The notes: a model not told the origin generated them from the letters alone. A stretch of DNA of 64,000 bases from Halobaculum magnesiiphilum (GCF_019823105.1 NZ_CP081958.1:2604001-2668000); one strand, 5' to 3'. Numbered from the stretch's first letter, positions 19,007 to 28,725 are shown. Numbers and translations: made by a program.

Positions 19007-19070
19007 GTTCACGGGGGGATCCGGGAGTTCACGGGGGGCGGGGAGTTCACCGAGGGACCGGGAAGTTCAC
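19007..19070. repeat. Four GTTCAC-centred repeats spaced 18-20 bp
   Basis: GTTCAC occurs at 19007, 19027, 19045 and 19065, each with G-rich flanks (GGGAGTTCACGGGG type), so the spacing is about two helical turns. A fifth GTTCAC at 19154 abuts the stop of the M42 peptidase gene. The 268-bp gap between these convergent genes holds nothing else recognisable. Confidence 0.6.
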
Positions 19071-19159
19071 TGGAGGCACCCGACGTGCCGCCGACCGATC
19101 AACCGGGGGGATCGGTCGCGGCGGCCTCCGTCGGAGCCAACCGGTCCGCGTCGGTTCAC

Positions 19160-20212
19160 CTAGAGCGAGTAGTCGTGGCCGCCGTCCTCGCTCGCGAGGA
19201 ACGCCGTCAACAGGTCGATCGTCGAGCGGATGTCGTCGCCGTGGGCGGTCTCGGTGACCGTGTGGAGGTACCGCGTCGGGATCGAGATCGCGCCGACGGG
19301 CTTCGCGCCGTTGGCCTTCTGGAAGGCGGCGGTGTCGGTGCCGCCCGAGGGAAGCACTTCGAGTTGGTGCTCGATCCCCTCGGCCTCCGCCACGTCGCGC
19401 AGGCGGCGCGTCACCTTCGGGTTCGTGATCACCGAGCCGTCCTTCAGTTTCACCGCCGTGCCCTCGCCCAGCCGGGTCACCTGTTTGTCCTCGGCGACGC
19501 CGGCGGTGTCGGAGGCGATCGTCACGTCGAGCGCGACCGCCAGATCCGGGTCCACGTCGACGCCGAGCGCCTGAGCGCCCCGGAGGCCGACCTCCTCCTG
19601 GACGGTCGCACAGAAGTGGACCGTCGCCTCCGGGTCCTCCAGTTCTCGGGCGGACTCCAGCATCGCGAACAGGCACACGCGGTCGTCGAGCGCCTTTCCG
19701 GTGACCGTATCGCCCATCTTCACCGTCGACTGCTCCATCGTGACGAGGTCGCCGACGGCGACGATCTCCTCGACCTCGTCGGCCTCGCGCCCGAGGTCGA
19801 TCACCACGTCCTCGACGGCGTCCTCCGTCTCGCGTTCCTCCTCGGAGAGCGTGTGCGGCGGCACCGAGCCGATGACGCCCGTGAGGTCGCCCTGCTGGGT
19901 GTGGACGCGGACGCGCTGGGCGCGCAGCACGCGGGCGTCCCAGCCGCCGAGCGCGTCGACCTTGAGGAAGCCGTCGTCGGTGACGTGTTTCACCATGAAG
20001 CCGATCTCGTCCATGTGCGCGGCGACGGCGACCTCGTAGTCGCCGGAGCCCTCGACGGTCCCGATCACGTTGCCCATCGAGTCGGTGCGCACCTCGTCGA
20101 CGGCCCCCTCGAACACGGTCCGAACGCGGTCGCGGACGCGGTCCTCGTAGCCGGGGACGCCGCTCGCCTCGGTCAACTCGCGCAGCAGGTCGAAGTCGAA
20201 ATCGAACGCCAT
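19160..20212 (-). CDS. M42-family metallopeptidase (tetrahedral aminopeptidase type)
   Basis: Zinc- or cobalt-dependent aminopeptidase of 350 residues that probably forms a 12-mer and digests peptides in the cytoplasm. Metal-ligand motifs in order are AAHMDEIGFMV, GKALDDRVC, the catalytic glutamates in ATVQEEVGLRGAQ, ALDVTIASDT, and a C-terminal histidine in RYLHTVTETAHGDD. Length fits the family. ATG 20212 is preferred: the upstream extension is Arg-rich and crosses the divergent promoter of the MTH865 gene. Some relatives are annotated as endoglucanases, which is historical. Confidence 0.92.
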   Translation of the reverse strand: MAFDFDFDLLRELTEASGVPGYEDRVRDRVRTVFEGAVDEVRTDSMGNVIGTVEGSGDYEVAVAAHMDEIGFMVKHVTDDGFLKVDALGGWDARVLRAQRVRVHTQQGDLTGVIGSVPPHTLSEEERETEDAVEDVVIDLGREADEVEEIVAVGDLVTMEQSTVKMGDTVTGKALDDRVCLFAMLESARELEDPEATVHFCATVQEEVGLRGAQALGVDVDPDLAVALDVTIASDTAGVAEDKQVTRLGEGTAVKLKDGSVITNPKVTRRLRDVAEAEGIEHQLEVLPSGGTDTAAFQKANGAKPVGAISIPTRYLHTVTETAHGDDIRSTIDLLTAFLASEDGGHDYSL

Positions 20213-20339
20213 GGCCGCCCGTTCGGCACGGCCCCGATTAATCGCGGGGGTTCCGGCCCGGACCGCCGGGTGTGGGAACTCTCCCGGAGTTTCCTGTGGT
20301 TCCGGAACGTTTTTGCGGTCGTCGCCCCGCGGTCTGGGT

Positions 20340-20600
20340 ATGTCAGACGACGTCGAAGCCGACCTCCGCGAGCAGTTCACGGACGCGTTCTCGGGCGCCG
20401 ACTTCCCGGTGTCGAGCCAGATGGACCTCGTGCCCGCGCTGCCGCAGGGCCCCGGGACGAAGTTCGAGTCCGGCGACTTCTCGGTCACCGCGATGGAGCT
20501 GGCGGCGAAGCTGGGCTCCAGCCAGGACTTCCCCTACGATGACGTCGAGTCCCTCGTCGACGACGTCATCGAGGGCCTGAAGGACAACGGAATGATCTGA
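20340..20600 (+). CDS. MTH865-like family protein
   Basis: Small acidic protein of 86 residues. It matches the archaeal MTH865-like family in length and in its layout of helices with conserved FP and LGSSQDFPYDDVESLVDDV. A structure is known for the family but no biochemical function. It is divergent from the M42 peptidase gene, with 127 bp between starts. ATG 20340 gives the family-sized protein; the frame open from 20211 lies in the shared promoter. Confidence 0.8.
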   Translation: MSDDVEADLREQFTDAFSGADFPVSSQMDLVPALPQGPGTKFESGDFSVTAMELAAKLGSSQDFPYDDVESLVDDVIEGLKDNGMI

Positions 20601-20640
20601 ACGGCGACGACGACCCGCCCGTTTCACGCTGTCTCGATCC

Positions 20641-20763
20641 CGCGCTGGCGACGGCGTCGGCTATCGCGCCGGTGACCGCGTGGGCGACCGCACCGGTGAC
20701 CGCGTCGGAGGTCGCGCCAGCGACCGCGTCGGCGGATCGGCCCGGCCCGGCCCGGCCCGGACC
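20641..20763. repeat. 24-bp tandem repeat (4 copies) followed by CCCGG repeat
   Basis: Four consecutive 24-bp units (20641, 20665, 20689, 20713; consensus CGCGCCGGTGAC then CGCGTCGG) are followed by about four copies of CCCGG at 20740-20763. The minus strand reads an 8-residue repeat (ADAVAGAT, SDAVTGAV, AHAVTGAI, ADAVASAG), but no gene feature supports translation. The stretch fills the gap between two unrelated genes. Confidence 0.7.
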
Positions 20764-20801
20764 GGCGAGGGGTTCAATAGCGACCGTCGCCAATCGCGGG
20801 T

Positions 20802-21437
20802 GTGATCGGTGAGTGGCTCGCGGCGCTGCCGGGATGGCTCGTATGGGGCGTCGCCGCCGGCGTGGTCGCCTCCGCCGGCGTCGCGGGCGTCTTCCTCGCG
20901 GCCAACCGCCTGTTCCCGGACCCCCCCGCGCGGACCGGTTCCCGCGACCAGGGGTCGCTCCGGCGGAAGGCCGAGATCCGCGACTACCTCCGGCGCATCG
21001 ACGAGCGGTTCGTCGAGAACGCCGACCTCGACGGCACGCGCGTCGAGTTCTACCTGCCCGAGCGGGACGTCGCGCTCACCTTCGACGTCCACGCGTACTT
21101 CGGCATCCGCGACGACGAGGACCGACACACCCGCGTGATCCTCTGTGAACACGAGATGCCGGGCCGCCACCTCGGGCGGCGCCTCCCGTTCGAGGTGCCC
21201 GACCTCCACCTCGGCCCCGACCCGACGGCGAGGCCGGTGACCGCCGCCTTCGACACGCTCGAACTGCCGGCCACCGCCGACGAGGAGTCCGTCGAGCGGG
21301 CCTACCGCGAGAAGGTGAAGGAGACCCACCCGGACCAGGGCGGGAGCCGCGAGGCGTTCTCGGAGGTCCGGGAGGCGTACGCGACCGCGCTGGATCACGC
21401 CGAGGAGTCGTCCGGGACCGGTCGCGGACGCGCCTGA
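20802..21437 (+). CDS. Membrane-anchored J-domain protein
   Basis: A 211-residue protein with one N-terminal membrane segment (about 8-35), a soluble middle domain of unknown type (about 50-140) and a C-terminal J domain (about 150-200). The J domain has the HPD tripeptide in KVKETHPDQGG needed to stimulate DnaK. Start is GTG at 20802. Because the J domain is at the far end and there is no Gly/Phe or zinc region, this is a type III co-chaperone recruiting Hsp70 to the membrane rather than a general DnaJ. Confidence 0.85.
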   Translation: MIGEWLAALPGWLVWGVAAGVVASAGVAGVFLAANRLFPDPPARTGSRDQGSLRRKAEIRDYLRRIDERFVENADLDGTRVEFYLPERDVALTFDVHAYFGIRDDEDRHTRVILCEHEMPGRHLGRRLPFEVPDLHLGPDPTARPVTAAFDTLELPATADEESVERAYREKVKETHPDQGGSREAFSEVREAYATALDHAEESSGTGRGRA

Positions 21438-21450
21438 CCGAGCGCTCGTC

Positions 21451-22404
21451 CTACCGCGAGATCCCGCCGTCGCCCTCGGCGACGACGCGCTCGACCTCCT
21501 CGGGGGTGACGACCGCGAGGTCGCCGGCGATCGTCCGCTTGAGCGACGCGGTCGCGGCGCCCCACTCCAGGGCGGCGTCGATGTCGCCGCCGATCGCACG
21601 TTTCGCGAGGAAGCCGCCGACGAACGCGTCGCCGGTGCCGATGGCGTCGAGCGTGTCGGCCTCGTACACCGGCTGCTCGAACACCTCGCCGTCGTGGAGC
21701 GCGAGCGCGCCGCGGTCGCCGCGGGTGACCACGACGGTCTCGAAGCCGAAGTCGGTCGCCAGCCCGTGGGCGACCTCGACGGCCTCGCCGTCGCGGTCGA
21801 GTACCGCCTCCGCGTCGCGCTTGGCGACGAACAGCGCGTCGACGTGCTCGAACAGGGCCGTCAGGGTCTCGCGGGCCTCGGCGTGGCTCCAGAGCTTGCT
21901 CCGGTAGTTCAGGTCGAAGCTCGTCGTCGCGCCCGCCTCGCTCGCGCGTTCGAGCACCGCCCGGGTCGTCTCGGCGGCGGCATCGGACAGCGCCGGCGTG
22001 ATCCCCGTGGTGTGGAACGCGGTCGCGTCGTCGAGCACGCCCAGCGGGATCTCCTCGGGCGCGACGGTCGTCACCGCCGAGTCCGCGCGGTCGTAGATGA
22101 CGTTCGTGCCGCGGGGCTCGCCGCCGTGTTCGAGGTAGTAGGTGCCGAGGCGCGCGTCATCGTCCCACGCGACTCCGGTGCGGACGCCGTGGGCGCGCAG
22201 TTCGCTCACGACCCGGCGGCCGAGCGGCGAGCGCGGGAGCTTCGACAGCCACACCGAGTCCAGTCCCAGCGACGCGCCCGCGACGGCGACGTTGCTCTCG
22301 GCGCCGCCGACGCGCACGTCGAACTCGTCGGTCGTCTCCAGCCTGGTCCCCTGCGGCGGGGAGAGTCGCAGCATCGTCTCCCCGAACGTGACGAGGTCGG
22401 TCAT
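21451..22404 (-). CDS. kdgK: PfkB-family sugar kinase, probably 2-keto-3-deoxygluconate kinase
   Basis: Ribokinase-fold kinase of 317 residues. The N-terminal [20 protein letters not shown] and the C-terminal [18 protein letters not shown] (anion hole and catalytic Asp in GTGD) define PfkB. Sequence resemblance to haloarchaeal KDG kinases suggests phosphorylation of KDG in the semi-phosphorylative Entner-Doudoroff route. Ribokinase or fructokinase activity cannot be excluded. ATG 22404 is preferred to the weak upstream GTG at 22431. It is tail-adjacent to mutL with no functional link. Confidence 0.85.
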   Translation of the reverse strand: MTDLVTFGETMLRLSPPQGTRLETTDEFDVRVGGAESNVAVAGASLGLDSVWLSKLPRSPLGRRVVSELRAHGVRTGVAWDDDARLGTYYLEHGGEPRGTNVIYDRADSAVTTVAPEEIPLGVLDDATAFHTTGITPALSDAAAETTRAVLERASEAGATTSFDLNYRSKLWSHAEARETLTALFEHVDALFVAKRDAEAVLDRDGEAVEVAHGLATDFGFETVVVTRGDRGALALHDGEVFEQPVYEADTLDAIGTGDAFVGGFLAKRAIGGDIDAALEWGAATASLKRTIAGDLAVVTPEEVERVVAEGDGGISR

Positions 22405-22465
22405 GCGCGAGGCGACGGCGGGGGCCACCAAGAAGGGTCTGGAAGCGCGGCGGCGACGAGTCGAT

Positions 22466-24832
22466 CTACTCCGCGCGCCGGCCGCCGTGGCCGGGATAGT
22501 CGCGCTCGAACCGATCTTCGATTTCCCCTCGGCCGAACTCCACGAGCACGGGCCGTCCGTGCGGGCATGCGTATGGGTTCTCGCAGGCGTCGAGCGCGTC
22601 CAGCAGGTCGGCGACGCTCCCCTCGGTCAGCGAGGTGTTCCCGGTCACGGACGGGTAGCAGGCCAGGTCGGCGAGCAGCGCGTCGGCGACCTCCGAGACG
22701 GGCCGGTCGCCGGCGGTCACCTCGTCGGCGAAGGCAGCGAGCACGTCCCGCAGCAGGTCCGGGTCCAGCGTGGCGTCGAACACCGCCGGCACCGCCGTCA
22801 CCGCGACGACGTGGGTCGGGGGGTCGTCGCCGCGGTCGCCGTCGGAACCGCCATCGCCGCCCTCGTCCCCGCCGCGCTGCTCGACGCGCTCCGCCCGGAA
22901 CCCGACCTCGCGCAGCGCCTCGCGGAACGTCTCGAACAGCTCCGACTCGCGGGCGGTCAGCTCCAGTTCGACGGGCGTCGCGAGCGTCTGTGCGGGCGCG
23001 CTGTCGCCGACGGCGTTCCGGAGCCGCTCGTAGTTGACGCGCTCGTCGGCCGCGTGCTGGTCGACGAGGACGAGGCCCTCGTCGGTCTCGCAGACGACGT
23101 ACGTGTCGTCGTACTGCCCGAGCACCCGCATCGACGGCAGCCTGTCGCGCTCGGTTCGATCGTCGGTGGTGCCCCCCGCCAGGGTCGACTGCGAGGGCGC
23201 CCCCCACGTCCGGGATCGATCCGACGGCGTCGCTTCCGAGGTGCCGGGGTCGGAGCCGGCGCCGTCGGCCGGCCCGTCCGCGGGCTCGCGGTCGTCCGCC
23301 CCGTCGTCGGACTGCCACGCCCGCGGCGACGGCGCCCCGCCGGCGGTCGCGTCCGTCCGTCCGCGCTCGGGGTGGTCGGTCGGTCGGTCGTCGTCGGTGC
23401 TCCCGCCGAGGTCGACGCGCCAGGCCGCGTCGTCGTCGGTCGCGGCGTCCGTGTCGGTCGCGTCGGCCATGCCGTCCGCCCCATCCGCGTTCGTGTCGCC
23501 CGTGCCGTCCTCCGGCGGCGTCACGCCGTCCGTCGGGGCGTCCGCCGGATCCTCGGGCGTCGAGTCGTCGGGCCCGCCCCAGGCGTCGAGTACGGAGGAG
23601 GTGGTCTCGGCGCCGGCGCTCGTCGCGTCGGCGGTTTCGGGGTCGGCGTGGCCGTCGTCGGGGTCGGTGGTTCCGTGACCGCCGTCGTCACTGTCGTCGT
23701 CACCATCGTCGTCCTCCCGGCGCTTGCGCGCGGCGTGTTCGTGGTCGGTGCCGGCCCCGCCGACGATCTCCGGGTCGACGGCGGCCTCGTCGGGAGCCGA
23801 GCGCCCCCGCGGTGCCGACGAGCGCACGAGACCGTGCTCCAACAGCGCCGCCCGGACCGCCTCGCGGACGGTTCCGATCACGTCCGCGTCCTCGTCGAAG
23901 CGCACCTCCGTCTTGCGCGGGTGGACGTTCACGTCGACGGCCGGCGCGGGCACGTCGACGAACAGGACGGCGAACGGGTAGCGGTCGGTCGCCAGTTGAC
24001 CGCCGTAGGCGTCGACGACGGCGCCGCGGAGATCGCCGTCGCGCACCCAGCGGTCGTTCACGTACGTGGTGAGGTACTCCCGGCCCACGCGGGTCGTCTC
24101 CGGATGTGAGACGAGCCCCGAGACGGACACCGCTCCGGAGTCGGACTCGTATGCGACGTCGACCATCGACTCGGCGACCTCGCGGCCGTAGACGGCGAGG
24201 ACGGCCGAGCGTCGGTTGCCGTCGCCGGGGGAGGCGAACACCTCGCGGCCGTCGTGCTCCAGCGAGACCGCCACGTCGGGGTTCGCGAGCGCGTACGCCG
24301 AGACGACGCCGCTGACGCGGTCGAACTCCGTGGCGGGCGTCTTGAGGAACTTCCGGCGCGCGGGCGTGCGCCCGAACAGGTCGCGTACCTCGACGGTCGT
24401 CCCGACGGGGCAGCCCGCCGGCTGCACCTCGCGCTCGTCGCCGTGATCGACGACGAGTTCGGCGCCGGTGTCGGCGTCGGGGGTGCGCGAGCGCACGGTC
24501 AGTTCCGCGACCGCGCCGACGGAGTGGAGCGCCTCCCCGCGGAACCCGAGCGTCGCGACGCCCGAGTCGAGGTCGTCCATGCCGTCGAGCTTGCTGGTGG
24601 CGTGTTTCGCCACCGCCATCGGGATCTCCTCGGGGGGGATGCCCGCGCCGTCGTCGCGCACGCGGATGCCGTCGATGCCGCCGTTCTCGACGGCGACGGC
24701 GACGCGGTCGGCGCCGGCGTCGAGGGCGTTCTCGACGAGCTCCTTCACGACGGAGGCGGGTCGCTCGACGACCTCGCCCGCCGCGATCTCCCGGACGGTG
24801 CGGTCGTCGAGCGCGCGGATCTCCCCGGTCAT
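22466..24832 (-). CDS. mutL: DNA mismatch repair protein MutL
   Basis: GHKL ATPase of 788 residues that links MutS to strand incision. N-terminal motifs are [24 protein letters not shown] and TLGFRGEAL. The C-terminal dimerisation domain keeps the endonuclease signature DQHA-x2-E-x4-E ([14 protein letters not shown]) and a CPHGRP zinc-site element, so it should nick DNA itself as MutL does in species without MutH. Between them is a ~230-residue Asp/Gly/Thr-rich linker (about 345-575), longer than in bacteria and typical of salt-adapted proteins. The partner mutS lies 30 kb away. Confidence 0.96.
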   Translation of the reverse strand: MTGEIRALDDRTVREIAAGEVVERPASVVKELVENALDAGADRVAVAVENGGIDGIRVRDDGAGIPPEEIPMAVAKHATSKLDGMDDLDSGVATLGFRGEALHSVGAVAELTVRSRTPDADTGAELVVDHGDEREVQPAGCPVGTTVEVRDLFGRTPARRKFLKTPATEFDRVSGVVSAYALANPDVAVSLEHDGREVFASPGDGNRRSAVLAVYGREVAESMVDVAYESDSGAVSVSGLVSHPETTRVGREYLTTYVNDRWVRDGDLRGAVVDAYGGQLATDRYPFAVLFVDVPAPAVDVNVHPRKTEVRFDEDADVIGTVREAVRAALLEHGLVRSSAPRGRSAPDEAAVDPEIVGGAGTDHEHAARKRREDDDGDDDSDDGGHGTTDPDDGHADPETADATSAGAETTSSVLDAWGGPDDSTPEDPADAPTDGVTPPEDGTGDTNADGADGMADATDTDAATDDDAAWRVDLGGSTDDDRPTDHPERGRTDATAGGAPSPRAWQSDDGADDREPADGPADGAGSDPGTSEATPSDRSRTWGAPSQSTLAGGTTDDRTERDRLPSMRVLGQYDDTYVVCETDEGLVLVDQHAADERVNYERLRNAVGDSAPAQTLATPVELELTARESELFETFREALREVGFRAERVEQRGGDEGGDGGSDGDRGDDPPTHVVAVTAVPAVFDATLDPDLLRDVLAAFADEVTAGDRPVSEVADALLADLACYPSVTGNTSLTEGSVADLLDALDACENPYACPHGRPVLVEFGRGEIEDRFERDYPGHGGRRAE

Positions 24833-24992
24833 CGCTCGAACGCTCGGGGTCGAGGGGTATCAATCCCGTGTTCGGACGCACCCCCACGTTCGACCCGCGA
24901 CCGACCACGAATTCCCCGTCACCGAAATTCTACGCGCTGAGAACTCCGGCGGACTGATTAAATACACCGTCCGCATCCGAGGGGATACGCAG

Positions 24993-25583
24993 ATGAGCAG
25001 GAGTGGGACGCAGGAGGGAGTGGGACCCCGAGCGGTCGAGCGGGAGCGCTCCTCGAAGGCCGAGTTGGTGTTGACGCCGCCGGGACCGGACCGACGAACG
25101 ATGCTGAAGCGCCAGGCGGTCTCGGGGTACGTCGATCACCCCACGGTCGTGGAGTTCACCTACGACTCCGATCCGGTGGCGCTGCACGAGCGCTGGCGCG
25201 CCGAGGTCGGCGCGCCGCCGTGTCATATGATCGTCGACGCGTCCGGAACCGGCGAGGTCCCCGGGCCGCGCGTCGCCGCCGACGGCGGATCCTTCGCCGT
25301 CGAGGGCGCGCACCCGCGGGATCTCACGGGACTGTGCATGAAGTGGCAGGACGCGCTGGCGGAGGCTCGCGGGCAGGGGAACCTGTTCGTCGCGTTCGAC
25401 TCGGTGACCGCGCTCCTCCAGTACGCCGATCTCAGCGTCGCCTATCGGTTCCTCCACACCCTCGTCGCCGGCGTCCACCGCGTCGGCGCCCGCGCGCAGT
25501 TCTATCTCGACCCGGAGGCGCACGACGACCGGACGGTCTCGACGATTCAGGGGCTCTTCGACGCCGTCCGACGGATCGGCTGA
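24993..25583 (+). CDS. Haloarchaeal DUF7504-like protein
   Basis: A 196-residue soluble protein resembling a truncated RecA/KaiC-type fold. It has an early beta strand, a central FVAFDSVTALLQYADLSVAYRFL that looks like a Walker B region, and a C-terminal HRVGARAQFYLDPEAHDD. I see no Walker A motif. Such proteins are common near haloarchaeal signalling genes, but none is adjacent here. The start is set by TTAAATA about 32 bases upstream of ATG 24993. Function unknown. Confidence 0.65.
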   Translation: MSRSGTQEGVGPRAVERERSSKAELVLTPPGPDRRTMLKRQAVSGYVDHPTVVEFTYDSDPVALHERWRAEVGAPPCHMIVDASGTGEVPGPRVAADGGSFAVEGAHPRDLTGLCMKWQDALAEARGQGNLFVAFDSVTALLQYADLSVAYRFLHTLVAGVHRVGARAQFYLDPEAHDDRTVSTIQGLFDAVRRIG

Positions 25584-25637
25584 CCGGACGGCCGCACTCG
25601 CGACACCCTGATAGACCGTCCCCGCGTTCGGGACGGT

Positions 25638-26090
25638 ATGGATCTCCGACGACGATTCGCCGACCTCGACGTGTTCTGGGAGCGCCACGCCAACCCCAAG
25701 AGCGGGTGGTCGCGGCTGCTCGCGACTCCCCTGATCCTCCTCGCCGTGTACCTCAGGAGCAAGCGGATCCTCGCCCTCGCGCTCGGGTGGACGGTCGTGA
25801 ACCCGGTGCTCTTCCCCAGAGTCGACCGGGAGGTCGACCACCCCTCGATCATGACACGCGGCGTCGACGCCGAGCGCGCGTGGCTCCGCGGCGACCTCGA
25901 CCCCGGCGCCTGGGAGCGACTCAACGGGCTCTCGGCGGCGCCGTTCGCCTACGCGCTGTACGCCGCCTACCGCCGGCAACCCGTTCGCGCCGCGGTCGCG
26001 GGCGCGGTCTCGATGGCGCTGAAGCTCGCGTTCGTGTTCGGGATCGCCCGGCGCGACGTGAGGCGACTCGACGCCGCGCGCGACGACTGA
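25638..26090 (+). CDS. DUF6653-like membrane protein
   Basis: A 150-residue protein with about three hydrophobic segments (SRLLATPLILLAVYL, ILALALGWTVVNPVLFP, and a C-terminal one). The WERHANPKSGWSRL start and the NPVLFPR motif fit the DUF6653 family of small archaeal and bacterial membrane proteins. Role unknown. It stands alone between an unrelated gene and the tandem repeats at 26163-26386. Confidence 0.65.
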   Translation: MDLRRRFADLDVFWERHANPKSGWSRLLATPLILLAVYLRSKRILALALGWTVVNPVLFPRVDREVDHPSIMTRGVDAERAWLRGDLDPGAWERLNGLSAAPFAYALYAAYRRQPVRAAVAGAVSMALKLAFVFGIARRDVRRLDAARDD

Positions 26091-26162
26091 GCGCCGGTCG
26101 GCGCGGGCGGGGCGAGCCGCGCCGGCGACACCCTCCTGTGACCCTTGACGAACCGCTGGTGT

Positions 26163-26386
26163 TTACCGCGGAAGTTCCACTTCCTCCCCGTCTCGCGGTT
26201 TCACCGCTCACGGGTCACTCCGTCCCCGTTCGCTTCTCGTGGCCTCTCTTCGGTCGGCCACGCACCGCTCGACTTACGGGAGGTCTACGACCTCCCCCGC
26301 TCACGGCTCCGCGGCTCACGGGTCACTCCGTTCCCCGTTCGCCTTCTCGTGGCCTTCCTTCGGTCGGCCACGCACCGTTCGCGTTA
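26163..26386. repeat. ~110-bp tandem duplication of the 3' end of the M29 peptidase gene
   Basis: On the minus strand, TAA preceded by codons for a G-E-x-V-x-L-P tail occurs at 26386, again at 26276 and again at 26165, so the period is about 110 bp. The DNA between repeats is also shared: GCTCACGGGTCACTCCGT, then GTGGCC and GGCCAC arms around CTTCGGTC. The units have diverged by substitutions and 1-bp indels. The 293-bp gap contains no other feature. Confidence 0.8.
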
Positions 26387-27328
26387 TCGAGGAAGTTCCA
26401 CTTCCTCGCCGTCCGCCCACACGGTCGGCTCCGTCACGATCCCGTCGAGATGCAGCGGCGCGTCCGTGTCGCCGCCGATGCCCGCGTCGTCGCCGATGGC
26501 GATGTGGACCGTGCCGGCGGCCTTCTCGTCGAGCAGCACCGACCCGACGAGATCCGTGACGCCGACGTTCGTCCCGATGCCCAACTCAGCGAGGTTGTAC
26601 GCGTCGCGGCCGACCTCCTCGGCGGCGGCCTCGACCTGCTCGCGAACCTCGTCGTCCGAGATGTCGGTGACGAAGCCGTCCTCGACCTCGAAGCGGAGCT
26701 CCCGTCCCTCCAACAGGCCGTAGGGCATCATCGTCCCGTCGACGACGTAGGTGCCGTTCGCGTCCTCGGGGCTGACGAACACCTCGCCCGCGGGGAGGTT
26801 CGAGAACGAGCCCGCCTCGCTCACGTCGCCGGTGTCCGCCAGAAACTCCCGGTCGCCGGGCTCGAAGGTGATGTCGGTGCCGGCCTCGGTGGTCACGCGG
26901 ATCTCCTCGGCGTCGCCGACCTGCGCCAGCACCTCGTCGCAGTGGCGGGCGATGGCGTCGTAGTCGGCGTCGAGGCCGGTGACGAACACCTCGCGGGTGA
27001 TCCCCGGGAGCGTCGCGCCGCGGGCGCCGGCGTCGCAGGCGGCGCCGCGGGCGCGGGTGTGACTCAGGCTCTTCGTCGTCGGCGCGAGGAAGGCGTCGGC
27101 CTCACGCATCGCGGCGGCGACGGGCGCGGGCGGCTCCTCGCCGTGCTGGCTCGCGGGCGGATAGCGGACGATACTCGCGTCGTCGGTCACCTCGCTGGCG
27201 ACCGCGTACAGCGCCTCGCCGATCTCGGCGCGCTTGTCGTCGGTGACGACCGCGAGCGACTCGTCGTCCCCGAGATCGAGACACTGGTGGATCGCCGTTT
27301 CGGCCGCGGCACGGAGGTCGTCGTCCAT
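26384..27328 (-). CDS. M29-like aminopeptidase (thermophilic aminopeptidase family)
   Basis: A 314-residue metallopeptidase of the AmpS/aminopeptidase T family, smaller than the ~410-residue bacterial members because the N-terminal domain is shortened. C-terminal metal-site motifs are visible: NLAELGIGTN (conserved Glu), GTVHIAIGDD (His) and PLHLDGIV (His, Asp). It probably trims N-terminal residues in the cytoplasm. Its last codons and stop are repeated downstream (26163-26386). Identification rests on the C-terminal half. Confidence 0.8.
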   Translation of the reverse strand: MDDDLRAAAETAIHQCLDLGDDESLAVVTDDKRAEIGEALYAVASEVTDDASIVRYPPASQHGEEPPAPVAAAMREADAFLAPTTKSLSHTRARGAACDAGARGATLPGITREVFVTGLDADYDAIARHCDEVLAQVGDAEEIRVTTEAGTDITFEPGDREFLADTGDVSEAGSFSNLPAGEVFVSPEDANGTYVVDGTMMPYGLLEGRELRFEVEDGFVTDISDDEVREQVEAAAEEVGRDAYNLAELGIGTNVGVTDLVGSVLLDEKAAGTVHIAIGDDAGIGGDTDAPLHLDGIVTEPTVWADGEEVELPR

Positions 27329-27490
27329 ACCGACGCTGCGACCCGATCCCGTTTGGGCCTGTCGGAGCGACAGCGACGCCGATATCGTCGGAGCGATTCC
27401 GCCGAATTCGGGGCGCTTACTCGGTCTGTAGTTGTTTTCTGGTTATTCGACCCGTAACGATTAACCCCGGGCACGAAGGAGCATTTTACA

Positions 27491-28567
27491 ATGATCCAGG
27501 TGGGCGTCAACGGGTACGGCACGATCGGGAAGCGCGTCGCCGACGCGGTGGCCGCACAGCCCGACATGACGCTGACGGGCGTGGCGAAGACCCGCCCGAA
27601 CTACGAGGCCGAGGCGGCGATCCGGAAGGGGTACCCGCTGTACGCCGCGATCCCCGAGCGGGCGGACCTGTTCCACGAGGCCGGGATCGACCTCGCGGGC
27701 GAGGTCGAGGACATGGTGATGACCGCCGACGTGGTCGTCGACACGACACCCTCCGGGATCGGCGCCGACAACCGGGACCTGTACGAGCGCTACGACACGC
27801 CCGCCGTCTTCCAGGGCGGCGAGGACGCCGACGTGGCCGACGTGAGTTTCAACGCCCGCTCCAACTACGACCTGGCGAGGGACGACGACGTCGAGACCGC
27901 CCGCGTCGTCTCCTGTAACACGACCGGGCTCTCGCGGCTGCTCACGCCCCTGATCGAGACCTACGGCGTCGAGAAGTCGCGCGTCACGCTCGTCCGCCGC
28001 GGCGGCGACCCCGGACAGACCTCCCGCGGCCCGATCAACGACATCCTCCCGGACCCGGTCACGGTGCCCTCCCACCACGGCCCGGACGTGAACACGATCC
28101 TCCCCGACGTGGACATCGACACCCTCGGCGTGAAGGTGCCGGCGACGCTGATGCACCTCCACTCGGTGAACGTCACCCTCGATGCGTCACCGTCGGCAGA
28201 GGAGGTTCGCGAGCTGTTCGGGGACGAGCCACGGCTGTTCCTCGTCCCCGAGGAGACCGGCATCGACGGGACGGGGAAGCTGAAGGAGTTCGCGATGGAC
28301 ACCGGCCGCCCGCGCGGCGACCTCTGGGAGAACTGCATCTGGGAGGAGTCCATCTCGATGGAGGGGAACGACCTGTACCTGTTCCAGTCGATCCACCAGG
28401 AGTCGGACGTGATCCCCGAGAACATCGACGCGGTCAGGGCGCTGCTCGACTGGGAGGACCGCGGGACGAGCATGGCGACGACCGACGAGACGCTGGGCGT
28501 GGGGCTGGAGTCGCTGTTCGACGGCCAGCGCCAGCGCGTGGTACCGAAGCACAACGGCGACGATTGA
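27491..28567 (+). CDS. gapII: Type II (archaeal) glyceraldehyde-3-phosphate dehydrogenase
   Basis: NAD(P)-dependent enzyme of 358 residues interconverting glyceraldehyde 3-phosphate and 1,3-bisphosphoglycerate. The Rossmann start [13 protein letters not shown] and the catalytic C142 in SCNTTGL are those of archaeal, not bacterial, GAPDH. HSVNV and [15 protein letters not shown] are further archaeal signatures. In Haloferax the type II enzyme serves gluconeogenesis, and pgk lies 2 kb away on the opposite strand, which fits. Its stop codon is the first triplet of the 28565-28712 repeat. Confidence 0.95.
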   Translation: MIQVGVNGYGTIGKRVADAVAAQPDMTLTGVAKTRPNYEAEAAIRKGYPLYAAIPERADLFHEAGIDLAGEVEDMVMTADVVVDTTPSGIGADNRDLYERYDTPAVFQGGEDADVADVSFNARSNYDLARDDDVETARVVSCNTTGLSRLLTPLIETYGVEKSRVTLVRRGGDPGQTSRGPINDILPDPVTVPSHHGPDVNTILPDVDIDTLGVKVPATLMHLHSVNVTLDASPSAEEVRELFGDEPRLFLVPEETGIDGTGKLKEFAMDTGRPRGDLWENCIWEESISMEGNDLYLFQSIHQESDVIPENIDAVRALLDWEDRGTSMATTDETLGVGLESLFDGQRQRVVPKHNGDD

Positions 28568-28712
28568 GGCGAGACGCGAGGAAGCGAACGTAGTGAGCGA
28601 CTGAGCGTCTCGGAAGAACGGCGGCGAGGTCGTCTGGCCGAGCCGCCCACAAATGAGGCGAGACGCGAGGAAGCGAACGGAGTGAGGCGACGGGAAACGG
28701 CGGAGCGGTCCC
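28565..28712. repeat. Dispersed ~135-145 bp repeat, copy 2, beginning at the gapII stop codon
   Basis: Starts at the gapII stop (TGAGGCGAGACGCGAG) and shares with 1664-1796 the blocks GCGTCTCGGAAGAAC, GGCGGCGAGGTC, GGCCGAGCCGC and GGCGGAGCGGTCC in the same order. The stem GAGACGC/GCGTCTC is kept, but the loop is longer here. A second GAGGCGAGACGCGAGGAAGC follows at 28655, so the unit contains an internal duplication. It fills the space between convergent gapII and the phosphoesterase gene. Confidence 0.75.
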
Positions 28713-28725
28713 CGTCCCGTGCTTG

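Noticed and set aside
19007-19070. CRISPR-like array
   Set aside because: Units are too short, the spacers are themselves G-rich repeats, and no cas gene is present.
18966-19163. Small open frame starting MSECPNGRSGGEGG
   Set aside because: Runs through the GTTCAC repeats, has no family match and only one Cys, so it is not a CPxCG zinc-finger protein.
20566-20793. Minus-strand repeat peptide (ADAVAGAT type)
   Set aside because: No ribosome site, promoter or homologue visible; described as a DNA repeat instead.
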